Source: Halisarca cf. caerulea (Eukaryota > Porifera > Demospongiae > Chondrillida > Halisarcidae). Taken from it: a stretch of DNA of 64,000 nucleotides. This document shows positions 7,301-21,000 of this stretch, one piece after another (within the stretch, counting starts at the first letter, position 1; each line of letters starts with the position of its first letter). A program made the position numbers and the translations under genes. The notes under the pieces were generated by a model. That model was not told the DNA's origin. It made no database searches and saw only the letters and a list, made by a program, of their open reading frames with translations. The DNA lies in assembly GCA_963170055.1 (NCBI GenBank), contig CAUJGJ010000195.1:5001-69000 (forward strand), read 5' to 3'.

Positions 7301-10300
7301 AACACTACACAAATGCACTCACAGCAATTCAAAAACTTCATGTTTGTCCACTAGGAATGTGGGTGGTGTTAATGCCAAATATTGGTATTAGCACAAGCAT
7401 ATCCAACACTACACAAATACACCCAAAGTACTTATGAAATTTAATGTGTGTCTACTAGGAATGTTCGTGGTGCTAGTGACAAATATTGGTATTAGCACCA
7501 GCATATCCAGCACTACACAAATACGCCCACAGCACTTCAGTAACTTCATGTGTGTCCATTGGGAATGTGCATGGTGCTAGTGCCAAATATTAGTCTTAGC
7601 ACCATCATATTCAACACTACACAAATACGCTCACAGTACTTCAGAAACTTCATGTGTGTCCACTGGGAATGTGCGTGGTGCTAGTGCCAAATATTGGTAT
7701 TAGCACCAGCATATCCAAAACTGCACAAATTCGCCCACAGCACTTCAGAAAGGTCATGTGTGTCCACTGGCAATGTGCGTGGTTTTAGTACCAAATATTG
7801 GTCATAAGACCAGCATATCCAACACTACAAAAATACACTCACAGAAGGTCAGAAACTTCATGTGTGTCCAATGGGAATGTACATGGTGCTAGTGCTAAAT
7901 ATTGGTATTAGCACCAGCATATCCAACACTACACAAATGCACTCACAGCAATTAATATATTTCATGGGTGTCCACTGGGAATGTGTGTGGTGCTAGTGCC
8001 AAATATTGGTATTAGCACCAGCATATCTAACACTGCAAAAAAAACCCACTGCACTTCAGAAACTTCATCTGTGTCAATTGTGAATGTGCGTGGTGCTAGT
8101 ACCAAATATTGGTATTAGCACCAGCATAACCAACACTACACAAATGCACTCACAGCAATTCAAAAACTTCATGTTTGTCCACTGGGAATGTGGGTGGTGT
8201 TAATGCCAAATATTGGTATTAGCACAAGCATATCCAACACTACACAAATACACCCAAAGTACTTATGAAATTTAATGTGTGTCTACTAGGAATGTTCGTG
8301 GTGCTAGTGACAAATATTGGTATTAGCACCAGCATATCCAGCACTACACAAATACGCCCACAGCACTTCAGTAACTTCATGTGTGTCCATTGGGAATGTG
8401 CATGGTACTAGTGCCAAATATTAGTCTTAGCACCATCATATTCAACACTACACAAATACGCTCACAGTACTTCAGAAACTTCATGTGTGTCCACTGGGAA
8501 TGTGCGTGGTGCTAGTGCCAAATATTGGTATTAGCACAAGCATATCCAACACTACACAAATACACCCACAGTACTTATGAAATTTCATGAGTGTCAACTA
8601 GGAATGTGCGTGGTGCTAGTGCCAAATATTGGTATTAGCACCAGCATATCCAACACTACACAAATACGCTCACAGCACTTCAGAAACTTCATGTGTGTCC
8701 TCTGGGAATGTGCGTAGTGCTAGTGTCAACTACTGGTATTAGCACCAGCATATCCAACACTACACAAATACACCCACAGTACTTATGAAATTTCATGTGT
8801 GTCTACTAGGAATGTGCGTATTGCTTGTACCAAATATTGGTATTAGCACCAGCATATCCAACACTACACAAATATGCTCACAGCACTTCAGAAACTTAAT
8901 GTGTGTCCACTGGGAATGTGCGTTGTGCTAGTGCTAAATGTTGGTATTAGCACCAGCATATCAAACGCTACACATATACACTTACAGTACTTATAAAAAT
9001 TCATGTGTGTCTACTAGGAATGTGCGTGGTGCTAGTGCCAAATATTGGTATTAGCACCAGCATATCCAACAATGAACAAAAACGCCCACTGCACTTCAGA
9101 AACTTCATCTGTGTCAATTGAGAATGTGCGTGGTGCTAGTACCAAATATTGGTATTAGCACCAGCATATCCAACACTACACAAAAGCACTCACAGCAATT
9201 CAAAAACTTTATGTGTCAACTGGGAATGTGGGTGGTGCTATTGCCAAATATTGGTATTAGCACAAGCATATCCAACACTTCACAAATGCACCCACGGTAG
9301 TTATGAAATTTAATGTGTGTTTACTAGGAATGTGCGTGGTGCTACTGACAAATATTGGTATTAGCACCAGCATATCCAGCACTACACAAATACGCCCACA
9401 GCACTTCAGTAACTTCATGTGTGTCCAATGGGAATGTGCGTGGTGCTAGTGCTAAATATTGGTATTAGCACCAGCATATCCAACACTGCACACATACGCC
9501 CACAGCACTTCAGTAACTTCATGTGTGTCCACTGGGAATGTGCGTGGTTTTAGTACCAAATATTGGTCTTAGCACCAGCATATCCAGCACTACACAAATA
9601 CGCCCACAGCACTTCAGTAACTTCATGTGTGTCCAATGGGAATGTGCGTGGTGCTAGTGCTAAATATTGGTATTAGCACCAGCATATCCAACACTGCACA
9701 CATACGCCCAAAGCACTTCAGTAACTTCATGTGTGTCCACTGGGAATGTGCGAGGTTTTAGTACCAAATATTGGTCTTAGCACCAGCATATCCAACACTA
9801 CAATAATACGCTCACAGGAGTTCAGAAACTTCATGTGTGTCCACTGGGAATGTGCATGGTACTAGTGCTAAATATTGGTATTAGCACCAGCATATCCAAA
9901 ACTGCACAAAAACGCCCACTGCACTTCAGAAACTTCATGTGTGTCCACTGGGAATGTGGGTGGTGCTAATGCCAAATATTAGTCTTAGCACGAGCACATC
10001 CAACACTACACAAATACACCCACAGGACTTATGAAAATTCATGTGTGTCTACTAGGAATGTGCGTGGTGCTAGTGCCAAATATTGGTATTAGCACCAGCA
10101 TATCCAACACTACACAAATGCACTCACAGCAATTGAAAAACTTCATGTGTGTCCACTGGGAATGTGGGTGGTGCTAATGCCAAATATTGGTATTAGCAAC
10201 AGTATATCCAACACTACACACATACGCCCACAGAACTTCAGTAACTTCACGTGTGTCCACTAGGAATGTGCGTGGTTTTAGTACCAAATATTGGTCTTAA

Positions 10301-12490
10301 GACCAGCATATCCAACACTACACAAATACGCTCAGAGCAGTTCAGAAACTTCATGTGTGTCCAATGGGAATGTGCATGGTGCTAGTGCTAAATAATGGTA
10401 TTAGCACCAGCATATCCAACACTACACAAATGCACTCACAGCAATTAAATATTTCATGGGTGTCCACTTGGAATGTGCATGGTGCTAGTGCCAAATATTG
10501 GTATTAGCACCAGCATATCCAACACTGCAAAAAAACGCCCACTGCACTTCAGAAACTTCATCTGTGTCAATTGTGAATGTGCGTGGTGTTTGTACCAAAT
10601 ATTGGTATTAGCACCAGCATATCCAACACTACAAAAATACGCCCACAGAACTTAAGAAACTTAATGTGTGTAAACTGGGAAGGTGCGTGGTGCTTGTGCC
10701 AAACATTGGTATTAGATCCAGCATATTCAACACTACACAAATACGCCCACAGCACTTCAGTAACTTCATGTGTGTCCACTTGGAATGTGCGTGGTGCTAG
10801 TGCCAAATATTGGTATTAGCATTACCATATCCAACACTACACAAATACGCCCACAGCACTTAATAAACTTTATGTATGTCCACTGGGAATGTGCGTGGTG
10901 CTAGTGCCAAATATTGGTATTAGCACCAGCATATCCAACACTACATAAATACACCCACTACACTTCGTAAACTTCATGTGTGTCCACTGGGAATGTGGGT
11001 GCTGCTATTGCAAAAGTTTTGTGTTAGCACCAGTGTATCTAACACTACACAAATACGCCCACAGATCTTCTTAGAAACTTAATGTGTGTCCGCTGGGAAT
11101 GTGCGTGGTGCTAGTGCTTAACATTGGTATTAGCACAAGTATATCCAACACTACACAAATACACCCACAGTACTTATGAATTTTCATGTGTGACTACTAG
11201 GAATGCGTGTGGTGCTAGTGCATAATACTGGTATTAGCACCAGTATATCAAGATCTTCAGAAACTTCATGTGTGTCCACTTGGAATGTGCGTGGTGCTAG
11301 TTCAAAATATTGGCATTAGCACCAGCATATCCAACACTGCACAAATACGCTCACAGTACTTCAGAAACTTCATGTGTGTCCACTTGGAATGTGCGTGGTG
11401 CTAGTGCAAAATATTGGTATTAGTACCACCATATCCAACACTACACAAATACGCTCACAGTACTTCAGAAACTTCATGTGTGTCCACTGGGAATGTGCGT
11501 GGTGCTAGTGCCAAATATTTGTATTAGCACCAGCATTTCCAACACTACATAAATACACCCATTACACTTTTTAAACTTCATCTGTGTCCACTGGGAATGT
11601 GGGTGTTGCCATTGCAAAATTTTTGTGTTAGCACCAGTGTATCCAACACTACACAAATACGGCCACAGATCTTCTTAGAAACTTAATGTTTTTCCACTGG
11701 GAATGTGCGTGGTGCTAGTGCTTAACATTGGTATTAGCACCAGCATATCCAACACTACACACATACGCCCGCAGAACTTCATACACTTCATGTGTGTCCA
11801 CTGGGACTATGGGTGGTGTTATTTCCAAATATTGGTATTAGCACCAGCATATCCAACACTACACACATACGCCCGCAGAACTTCATACACTTCATGTGTG
11901 TCCACTGGGACTATGGGTGGTGTTAGTTCCAAATATTGGTATTAGCACCAGCATATCCAACACTACACAAATACACCCACAGCACTTCATAAACTTCATG
12001 TGTGTCCACTGGGAATGTGCGTGGTGCTAGTGCTAAATATTGGTATTAGCACCAGCATATCCAACACTACACAAATACACCCACAGTAATTATGAATTTT
12101 CATGTGTGACTACTAGGAATGTGTGTGGTGCTAGTGCATAATACTGGTATTAGCACCAGCATATCCAACACTGCACAAGTACGCCCACAGCACATCATAA
12201 ACTTCATGTGTGTCCACTTGAAATGTGCGTGGTGCTAGTTCCAAATATTGGTATTAGCACCAGCATATCCAACACTACAAAAATACGCCCACAGAACTTA
12301 AGAAACTTAATGTGTGTAAACTGGGAATGTGCGTGGTGCTTGTGCCAAACATTGGCATTTGCACCAGCATATTCAACACTACACAAATACGCCCACAGCA
12401 CTTCAGTAACTTCATGTGTGTCCACTGGGTATGTGCGTGGTGCTAGTGCCAAATATTAGTCTTAGCACCAGCATATCCAACACTACTCAA
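4335..12490 (+). repeat. Divergent edge of the 104-bp array
   Basis: Monomers here differ from one another at many positions, and only short local duplications are seen. Two spacer types alternate irregularly: CACTTCAGAAACTTCATG...CCACTGGGAATG, and TACTTATGAAATTTCATG...CTACTAGGAATG. Others have CTTAATATTCTTCATG or GATCTTAAGAAACTCC. The hairpin and CAGCATATCCAACACTACAC stay more constant than the CACTTCAG...GGGAATG part. Confidence 0.85.
6650..8535 (+). repeat. 831-bp (8-monomer) tandem duplication within the divergent edge
   Basis: Rare variants recur at an offset of 831: CAGAAGGTCAGAAAC at 7011 and 7842, and the AATTAATATATTTCATGGG block near 7109 and 7940. Copies differ at a few bases. About 2.3 periods are present. 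Confidence 0.85.
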
Positions 12491-12499
12491 ATACGCTCA

Positions 12500-15215
12500 C
12501 AGTACTTCAGAAACTTCATGTGTGTCCACTTGGAATGTGCTTGTTGCTAGTGCCAAATATTGGTATTAGCACCAGCATATCCAACTCTACATAAATACAC
12601 CCACTACACTTCGTAAACTTCATGTGTGTCCACTGGGAGTGTGGGTGCTTCTATTGCAAAATTTTTGTGTTAGCACCAGTGTATCCAACACTACACAAAT
12701 ACGCCCACAGATCTTCTTAGAAACTTAATGTGTCCACTGGGAATGTGCGTGGTGCTAGTGCCTAACATTGGTATTAGCACCAGTATATCCAACACTACAC
12801 AAGTACACCCAGTGTACTTATGAATTTTCATGTGTGACTACTAGGAATGTGTGTGGTGCTAGTGCATAATACTGGTATTAGCACCAGTATATCAAACACC
12901 ACACAAATACGCCCACAGATCTTCAAAAACTTCATGAGTGTCCACTGGGAATGTGCGTGGTGCTAGTGCCAAATATTGCTATTAGCACCAGCATATCCAA
13001 CATTACACAAATACGCCCACAGTAGTTAAGAAACTTCATGTGTGTCCACTGGGAATGTGCGAGGTGCTAGTGCCTAATATTGGTATTAGCACCAGCATAT
13101 CCAACACTACACAAATACACCCACAGTACTTATGAAATTTCATGTGTGTCAACTAGGAATGTGCGTGGTGCTAGTGCCAAATATTGGTATTAGCACCAGT
13201 ACATCCAACACTACACAAATACGCCCACAGCACTTCAGTAACTTCATGTGTGTCCACTGGGAATGTGCGAGGTGCTAGTGCCAAATATTGGTATTAGCAC
13301 CAGCATATCCAACACTACACAAATACGCCCACAGCACTTCAGAAAGGTCATGTGTGTCCACTGGGAATGTGCGTGGTGCCAGTGCCAAATATTGGTATTA
13401 GCACCAGCATATCCAAATTTACACAAATACGCCCACAGCACTTCAGAAACTTTATGTGTGTCCACTGGGAATGTGCGTGGTGCTAGTGCCAAATATTGGT
13501 ATTAGCACCAGCAAATCCAACATTACACAAATACGCCCACGGTAGTTAAGAAACTTCATGTGTTCCACTGGGAATGTGCGTGGTGCTAGTGCCAAATATT
13601 TGTATTAGCACCAGCATATCCAAAATTACACAAATACGCCCACAGCACTTCAGAAAGGTCATGTGTGTCTACTGGGAATGTGCGTGGTGCTAGTTCCAAA
13701 TATTGGTATTAGCACCAGCATATCCAACACTACACAAATACGCCCACAGTAGTTAAGAAACTTCATGTGTGTCCACTGGGAATGTGCGAGGTGCTAGTGC
13801 CTAATATTGGTATTAGCACCAGCATATCCAACACTACACAAATACGCTCGCAGTACTTCAGAAACTTCATGTGTGTCCACTTGGAATGTGCTTGTTGCTA
13901 GTGCCAAATATTGGTATTAGCACCAGCATATCCAACTCTACATAAATACACCCACTACACTTCGTAAACTTCATGTGTGTCCACTGGGAGTGTGGGTGCT
14001 TCTATTGCAAAATTTTTGTGTTAGCACCAGTGTATCCAACACTACACAAATACGCCCACAGATCTTCTTAGAAACTTAATGTGTCCACTGGGAATGTGCG
14101 TGGTGCTAGTGCCTAACATTGGTATTAGCACCAGTATATCCAACACTACACAAGTACACCCAGTGTACTTATGAATTTTCATGTGTGACTACTAGGAATG
14201 TGTGTGGTGCTAGTGCATAATACTGGTATTAGCACCAGTATATCAAACACCACACAAATACGCCCACAGATCTTCAAAAACTTCATGAGTGTCCACTGGG
14301 AATGTGCGTGGTGCTAGTGCCAAATATTGCTATTAGCACCAGCATATCCAACATTACACAAATACGCCCACAGTAGTTAAGAAACTTCATGTGTGTCCAC
14401 TGGGAATGTGCGAGGTGCTAGTGCCTAATATTGGTATTAGCACCAGCATATCCAACACTACACAAATACACCCACAGTACTTATGAAATTTCATGTGTGT
14501 CAACTAGGAATGTGCGTGGTGCTAGTGCCAAATATTGGTATTAGCACCAGTACATCCAACACTACACAAATACGCCCACAGCACTTCAGTAACTTCATGT
14601 GTGTCCACTGGGAATGTGCGAGGTGCTAGTGCCAAATATTGGTATTAGCACCAGCATATCCAACACTACACAAATACGCCCACAGCACTTCAGAAAGGTC
14701 ATGTGTGTCCACTGGGAATGTGCGTGGTGCCAGTGCCAAATATTGGTATTAGCACCAGCATATCCAAATTTACACAAATACGCCCACAGCACTTCAGAAA
14801 CTTTATGTGTGTCCACTGGGAATGTGCGTGGTGCTAGTGCCAAATATTGGTATTAGCACCAGCAAATCCAACATTACACAAATACGCCCACGGTAGTTAA
14901 GAAACTTCATGTGTTCCACTGGGAATGTGCGTGGTGCTAGTGCCAAATATTTGTATTAGCACCAGCATATCCAAAATTACACAAATACGCCCACAGCACT
15001 TCAGAAAGGTCATGTGTGTCTACTGGGAATGTGCGTGGTGCTAGTTCCAAATATTGGTATTAGCACCAGCATATCCAACACTACACAAATACGCCCACAG
15101 TAGTTAAGAAACTTCATGTGTGTCCACTGGGAATGTGCGAGGTGCTAGTGCCTAATATTGGTATTAGCACCAGCATATCCAACACTACACAAATACGCTC
15201 GCAGTACTTCAGAAA
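12500..15215 (+). repeat. Higher-order repeat, 2 x 1,351 bp (13 monomers)
   Basis: 12500-13860 and 13861-15215 are almost identical. Diagnostic variants such as TGTGCTTGTTGCTAG, GGAGTGTGGGTGCTTC and CACCCAGTGTACTTATG recur 1,351 bp apart. This is the first clear higher-order repeat from the left. Confidence 0.88.
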
Positions 15216-15360
15216 CTTCAAGTGTGTCCACTGGGAATGTGCGTGGTGCTAGTGCCAAATATTGGTATTAGCACCAGCATATCCAACACTACACAAATAC
15301 ACCCACTGTACTTATGAAATTTCATGTGTGTCAACTAGGAATGTGCGTGGTGCTAGTTCC

Positions 15361-17990
15361 AAATATTGGTATTAGCACCAGCATATCCAAATTTACACAA
15401 ATACGCCCACAGCACTTCAGAAACTTTATGTGTGTCCACTGGGAATGTGCGTAGTGCTAGTGCCAAATATTGGTATTAGCACCAGCATATCCAAAATTAC
15501 ACAAATACGCCCACAGCACTTCAGAAAGGTCATGTGTGTCCACTGGGAATGTGCGTGGTGCTAGTGCCAAATATTGGTATTAGCACCAGCATATCCAACA
15601 TTACATAAATACGCCCACAGTAGTTCAGAAACTTCATGTGTGTCCCCTGGGAATGTGCGTGGTGCCAGTGCCAAATATTGGTATTAGCACCAACATATCC
15701 AACACTACACAAATACGCCCACATCACTTCAGAAAGGTCATGTGTGTCCACTGGGAATGTGCATGGTGCTTGTGCCAAACATTGGTATTAGCACCAGCAT
15801 AACCAACATTACACAAATACGCACACAGTAGTTAAGAAACTTCATGTGTATCCACTGTGAATGTGCGTGGTGCTAGTGCTAAATATTGGTATTAGCACCA
15901 GCATATCCAACACTACACAAATACGCTCGCAGTACTTCAGAAACTTCATGTGTGTCCACTGGGAATATGCGTGGTGCTAGTGCCAAATATTGGTATTAGC
16001 ACCAGCATATCCAACACTACACAAATACACCCACTGTACTTATGAAATTTCATGTGTGTCAACTAGGAATGTGCGTGGTGCTAGTGCCAAATATAGGTAT
16101 TAGCACCAGCATATCCAACACTACACAAATACGCCCACAGTAGTTAAGAAACTTCATGTGTGTCCACTGGGAATGTGCGAGGTGCTAGTGCCTAATATTG
16201 GTATTAGCACCAGCATATCCAACACTACACAAATACGCTCGCAGTACTTCAGAAACTTCAAGTGTGTCCACTGGGAATGTGCGTGGTGCTAGTGCCAAAT
16301 ATTGGTATTAGCACCAGCATATCCAACACTACACAAATACACCCACTGTACTTATGAAATTTCATGTGTGTCAACTAGGAATGTGCGTGGTGCTAGTTCC
16401 AAATATTGGTATTAGCACCAGCATATCCAAATTTACACAAATACGCCCACAGCACTTCAGAAACTTTATGTGTATCCACTGGGAATGTGCGTGGTGCTAG
16501 TGCCAAATATTGGTATTAGCACCAGCATATCCAAATTTACACAAATACGCCCACAGCACTTCAGAAAGGTCATGTGTGTCCACTGGGAATGTGCGTGGTG
16601 CTAGTGCCAAATATTGGTATTAGCACCAGCATATCCAACACTACACAAATACGCCCACAGCACTTCAGAAAGGTCATGTTTGTCCCCTGGGAATGTGCGT
16701 GGTGCTAGTGCCAAATATTGGTATTAGCACCAGCATATCCAAATTTACACAAATACGCCCACAGCACTTCAGAAACTTTATGTGTGTCCACTGGGAATGT
16801 GCGTAGTGCTAGTGCCAAATATTGGTATTAGCACCAGCATATCCAAAATTACACAAATACGCCCACAGCACTTCAGAAAGGTCATGTGTGTCCACTGGGA
16901 ATGTGCGTGGTGCTAGTGCCAAATATTGGTATTAGCACCAGCATATCCAACATTACATAAATACGCCCACAGTAGTTCAGAAACTTCATGTGTGTCCCCT
17001 GGGAATGTGCGTGGTGCCAGTGCCAAATATTGGTATTAGCACCAACATATCCAACACTACACAAATACGCCCACATCACTTCAGAAAGGTCATGTGTGTC
17101 CACTGGGAATGTGCATGGTGCTTGTGCCAAACATTGGTATTAGCACCAGCATAACCAACATTACACAAATACGCACACAGTAGTTAAGAAACTTCATGTG
17201 TATCCACTGTGAATGTGCGTGGTGCTAGTGCTAAATATTGGTATTAGCACCAGCATATCCAACACTACACAAATACGCTCGCAGTACTTCAGAAACTTCA
17301 TGTGTGTCCACTGGGAATATGCGTGGTGCTAGTGCCAAATATTGGTATTAGCACCAGCATATCCAACACTACACAAATACACCCACTGTACTTATGAAAT
17401 TTCATGTGTGTCAACTAGGAATGTGCGTGGTGCTAGTGCCAAATATAGGTATTAGCACCAGCATATCCAACACTACACAAATACGCCCACAGTAGTTAAG
17501 AAACTTCATGTGTGTCCACTGGGAATGTGCGAGGTGCTAGTGCCTAATATTGGTATTAGCACCAGCATATCCAACACTACACAAATACGCTCGCAGTACT
17601 TCAGAAACTTCAAGTGTGTCCACTGGGAATGTGCGTGGTGCTAGTGCCAAATATTGGTATTAGCACCAGCATATCCAACACTACACAAATACACCCACTG
17701 TACTTATGAAATTTCATGTGTGTCAACTAGGAATGTGCGTGGTGCTAGTTCCAAATATTGGTATTAGCACCAGCATATCCAAATTTACACAAATACGCCC
17801 ACAGCACTTCAGAAACTTTATGTGTATCCACTGGGAATGTGCGTGGTGCTAGTGCCAAATATTGGTATTAGCACCAGCATATCCAAATTTACACAAATAC
17901 GCCCACAGCACTTCAGAAAGGTCATGTGTGTCCACTGGGAATGTGCGTGGTGCTAGTGCCAAATATTGGTATTAGCACCAGCATATCCAA
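15361..17990 (+). repeat. Higher-order repeat, about 2 x 1,352 bp (13 monomers)
   Basis: CCAAATTTACAC at 15388 and 16740, and GCGTAGTGCTAG at 15449 and 16801, mark a 1,352-bp offset. Similarity ends near 17990. A 1,040-bp (10-monomer) internal duplication links about 15100-15430 with 16140-16470. Confidence 0.87.
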
Positions 17991-18079
17991 CACTACAAAA
18001 ATACGCCCACAGCACTTCAGTAAGGTCATGTGTGTCCACTGGGAATGTGCGTGGTGCTAGTGCCAAATATTGGTATTAG

Positions 18080-21000
18080 CACCAGCATATCCAACACTAC
18101 ACAAATACGCCCACAGCACTTCAGAAAGGTCATGTTTGTCCCCTGGGAATGTGCGTGGTGCTAGTGCCAAATATTGGTATTAGCACCAGCATATCCAACA
18201 CTACAAAAATACGCCCACAGCACTTCAGTAAGGTCATGTGTGTCCACTGGGAATGTGCGTGGTTCTAGTGCCAAATATTGGTATTAGCACCAGCATATCC
18301 AGCACTACACAAATACGCCCACTTTACTTCAGAAAGGTCATGTGTGTCCACTGGGAATGAGCGTGGTGCTAGTGAAAATATTGGTATTAGCACCAGCATA
18401 TCCAGCACTACACAAATACGCCCACAGCACATCAGAAACTTCATGTGTGTCCACTGGGAATGTGCGTGGTGCTAGTGTCAAATGTTGGTATTAGCACCAG
18501 CATATCCAACACTACACAAATACGCCCACAGCACTTCAGAAAGGTCATGTGTGTCCACTGGGAATGTGCGTGGTGCTAGTGCCAAATATTGGTATTAGCA
18601 CCAGCATATCCATCACTACACAAATACGCCCACAGCACTTCAGTAAGGTCATGTGTGTCCACTGGGAATGTGCGTGGTTCTAGTGCCAAATATTGGTATT
18701 AGCACCAGCATATCCAGCACTACACAAATACGCCCACAGCACTTCAGAAAGGTCATGTGTGTCCACTGGGAATGAGCGTGGTGCTAGTGAAAATATTGGT
18801 ATTAGCACCAGCATATCCAGCACTACACAAATACGCCTACAGCACATCAGAAACTTCATGTGTGTCCACTGGGAATGTGCGTGGTGCTAGTGTCAAATAT
18901 TGGTATTAGCACCAGCATATCCAACACTACACAAATACGCCCACAGCACTTCAGAAAGGTCATGTGTGTCCACTGGGAATGTGCGTGGTGCTAGTGCCAA
19001 ATATTGGTATTAGCACCAGCATATCCAACACTACACAAATACGCCCACAGCACTTCAGAAAGGTCATGTGTGTCCACTGGGAATGTGCGTGGTGCTAGTG
19101 CCAAATATTGGTATTAGCACCAGCATATCCAACACTACACAAATACGCCCACAGCACTTCAGAAAGGTCATGTGTGTCCACTGGGAATGTGCGTGGTGCT
19201 AGTGCCAAATATTGGTATTAGCACCAGCATATCCAACACTACACAAATACGCCCACAGCACTTCAGAAAGGTCATGTTTGTCCCCTGGGAATGTGCGTGG
19301 TGCTAGTGCCAAATATTGGTATTAGCACCAGCATATCCAACACTACAAAAATACGGCCACAGCACTTCAGTAAGGTCATGTGTGTCCACTGGGAATGTGC
19401 GTGGTTCTAGTGCCAAATATTGGTATTAGCACCAGCATATCCAGCACTACACAAATACGCCCACAGCACTTCAGAAAGGTCATGTGTGTCCACTGGGAAT
19501 GAGCGTGGTGCTAGTACAAAATATTGGTATTAGCACCAGCATATCCAGCACTACACAAATACGCCCACAGCACTTCAGAAACTTCATGTGTGTCCACTGG
19601 GAATGTGCGTGGTGCTAGTGTCAAATATTGGTATTAGCACCAGCATATCCAACACTACACAAATACGCCCACAGCACTTCAGAAAGGTCATGTGTGTCCA
19701 CTGGGAATGTGCGTGGTGCTAGTGCCAAATATTGGTATTAGCACCAGCATATCCAACACTATACAAATAGGCCCACAGCACTTCAGAAAGGTCATGTGTG
19801 TCCACTGGGATTTTGCGTGGTGCTAGTGCCAAATATTGGTATTAGCACAAGCATATCCAACACTACACAAATACGCCCAAAGCACTTCAGAAAGGTCATG
19901 TGTGTCCACTGGGAATGTGCGTGGTGCTAGTGCCAAATATTGGTATTAGCACCAGCATATCCAACACTACACAAATACGCCCACAGCACTTCAGAAAGGT
20001 AATGTTTGTCCCCTGGGAATGTGCGTGGTGCTAGTGCCAAATATTGGTATTAGCACCAGCATATCCAACACTACAAAAATACGCCCACAGCACTTCAGTA
20101 AGGTCATGTGTGTCCACTGGGAATGTGCGTGGTTCTAGTGCCAAATATTGGTATTAGCACCAGCATATCCAGCACTACACAAATACGCCCACAGCACATC
20201 AGAAACTTCATGTGTGTCCACTGGGAATGTGCGTGGTGCTAGTGTCAAATATTGGTATTAGCACCAGCATATCCAACACTACACAAATACGCCCACAGCA
20301 CTTCAGAAAGGTCATGTGTGTCCACTGGGAATGTGCGTGGTGCTAGTGCCAAATATTGGTATTAGCACCAGCATATCCAACACTACACAAATACGCCCAC
20401 AGCACTTCAGAAAGGTCATGTGTGTCCACTGGGATTTTGCGTGGTGCTAGTGCCAAATATTGGTATTAGCACCAGCATATCCAACACTACACAAATACGC
20501 CCACAGCACTTCAGAAAGGTCATGTTTGTCCCCTGGGAATGTGCGTGGTGCTAGTGCCAAATATTGGTATTAGCACCAGCATATCCAACACTACAAAAAT
20601 ACGCCCACAGCACTTCAGTAAGGTCATGTGTGTCCACTGGGAATGTGCGTGGTTCTAGTGCCAAATATTGGTATTAGCACCAGCATATCCAGCACTACAC
20701 AAATACGCCCACAGCACTTCAGAAAGGTCATGTGTGTCCACTGGGAATGTGCGTGGTTCTATTGCCAAATATTGGTATTAGCACCAGCATATCCAACACT
20801 ACACAAATACGCCCACATTAGTTAAGAAACTTCATGTGTGTTTACTGGGAATGAGCGTGGTGCTAGTGTCAAATATTGGTATTAGCACCAGCATATCCAA
20901 CACTACACAAATACGCCCACATCACTTCAGAAAGGTCATGTGTGTCCACTGGGAATGTGCGTGGTGCTAGTGCCAAATATTGGTATTAGCACCAGCATAT

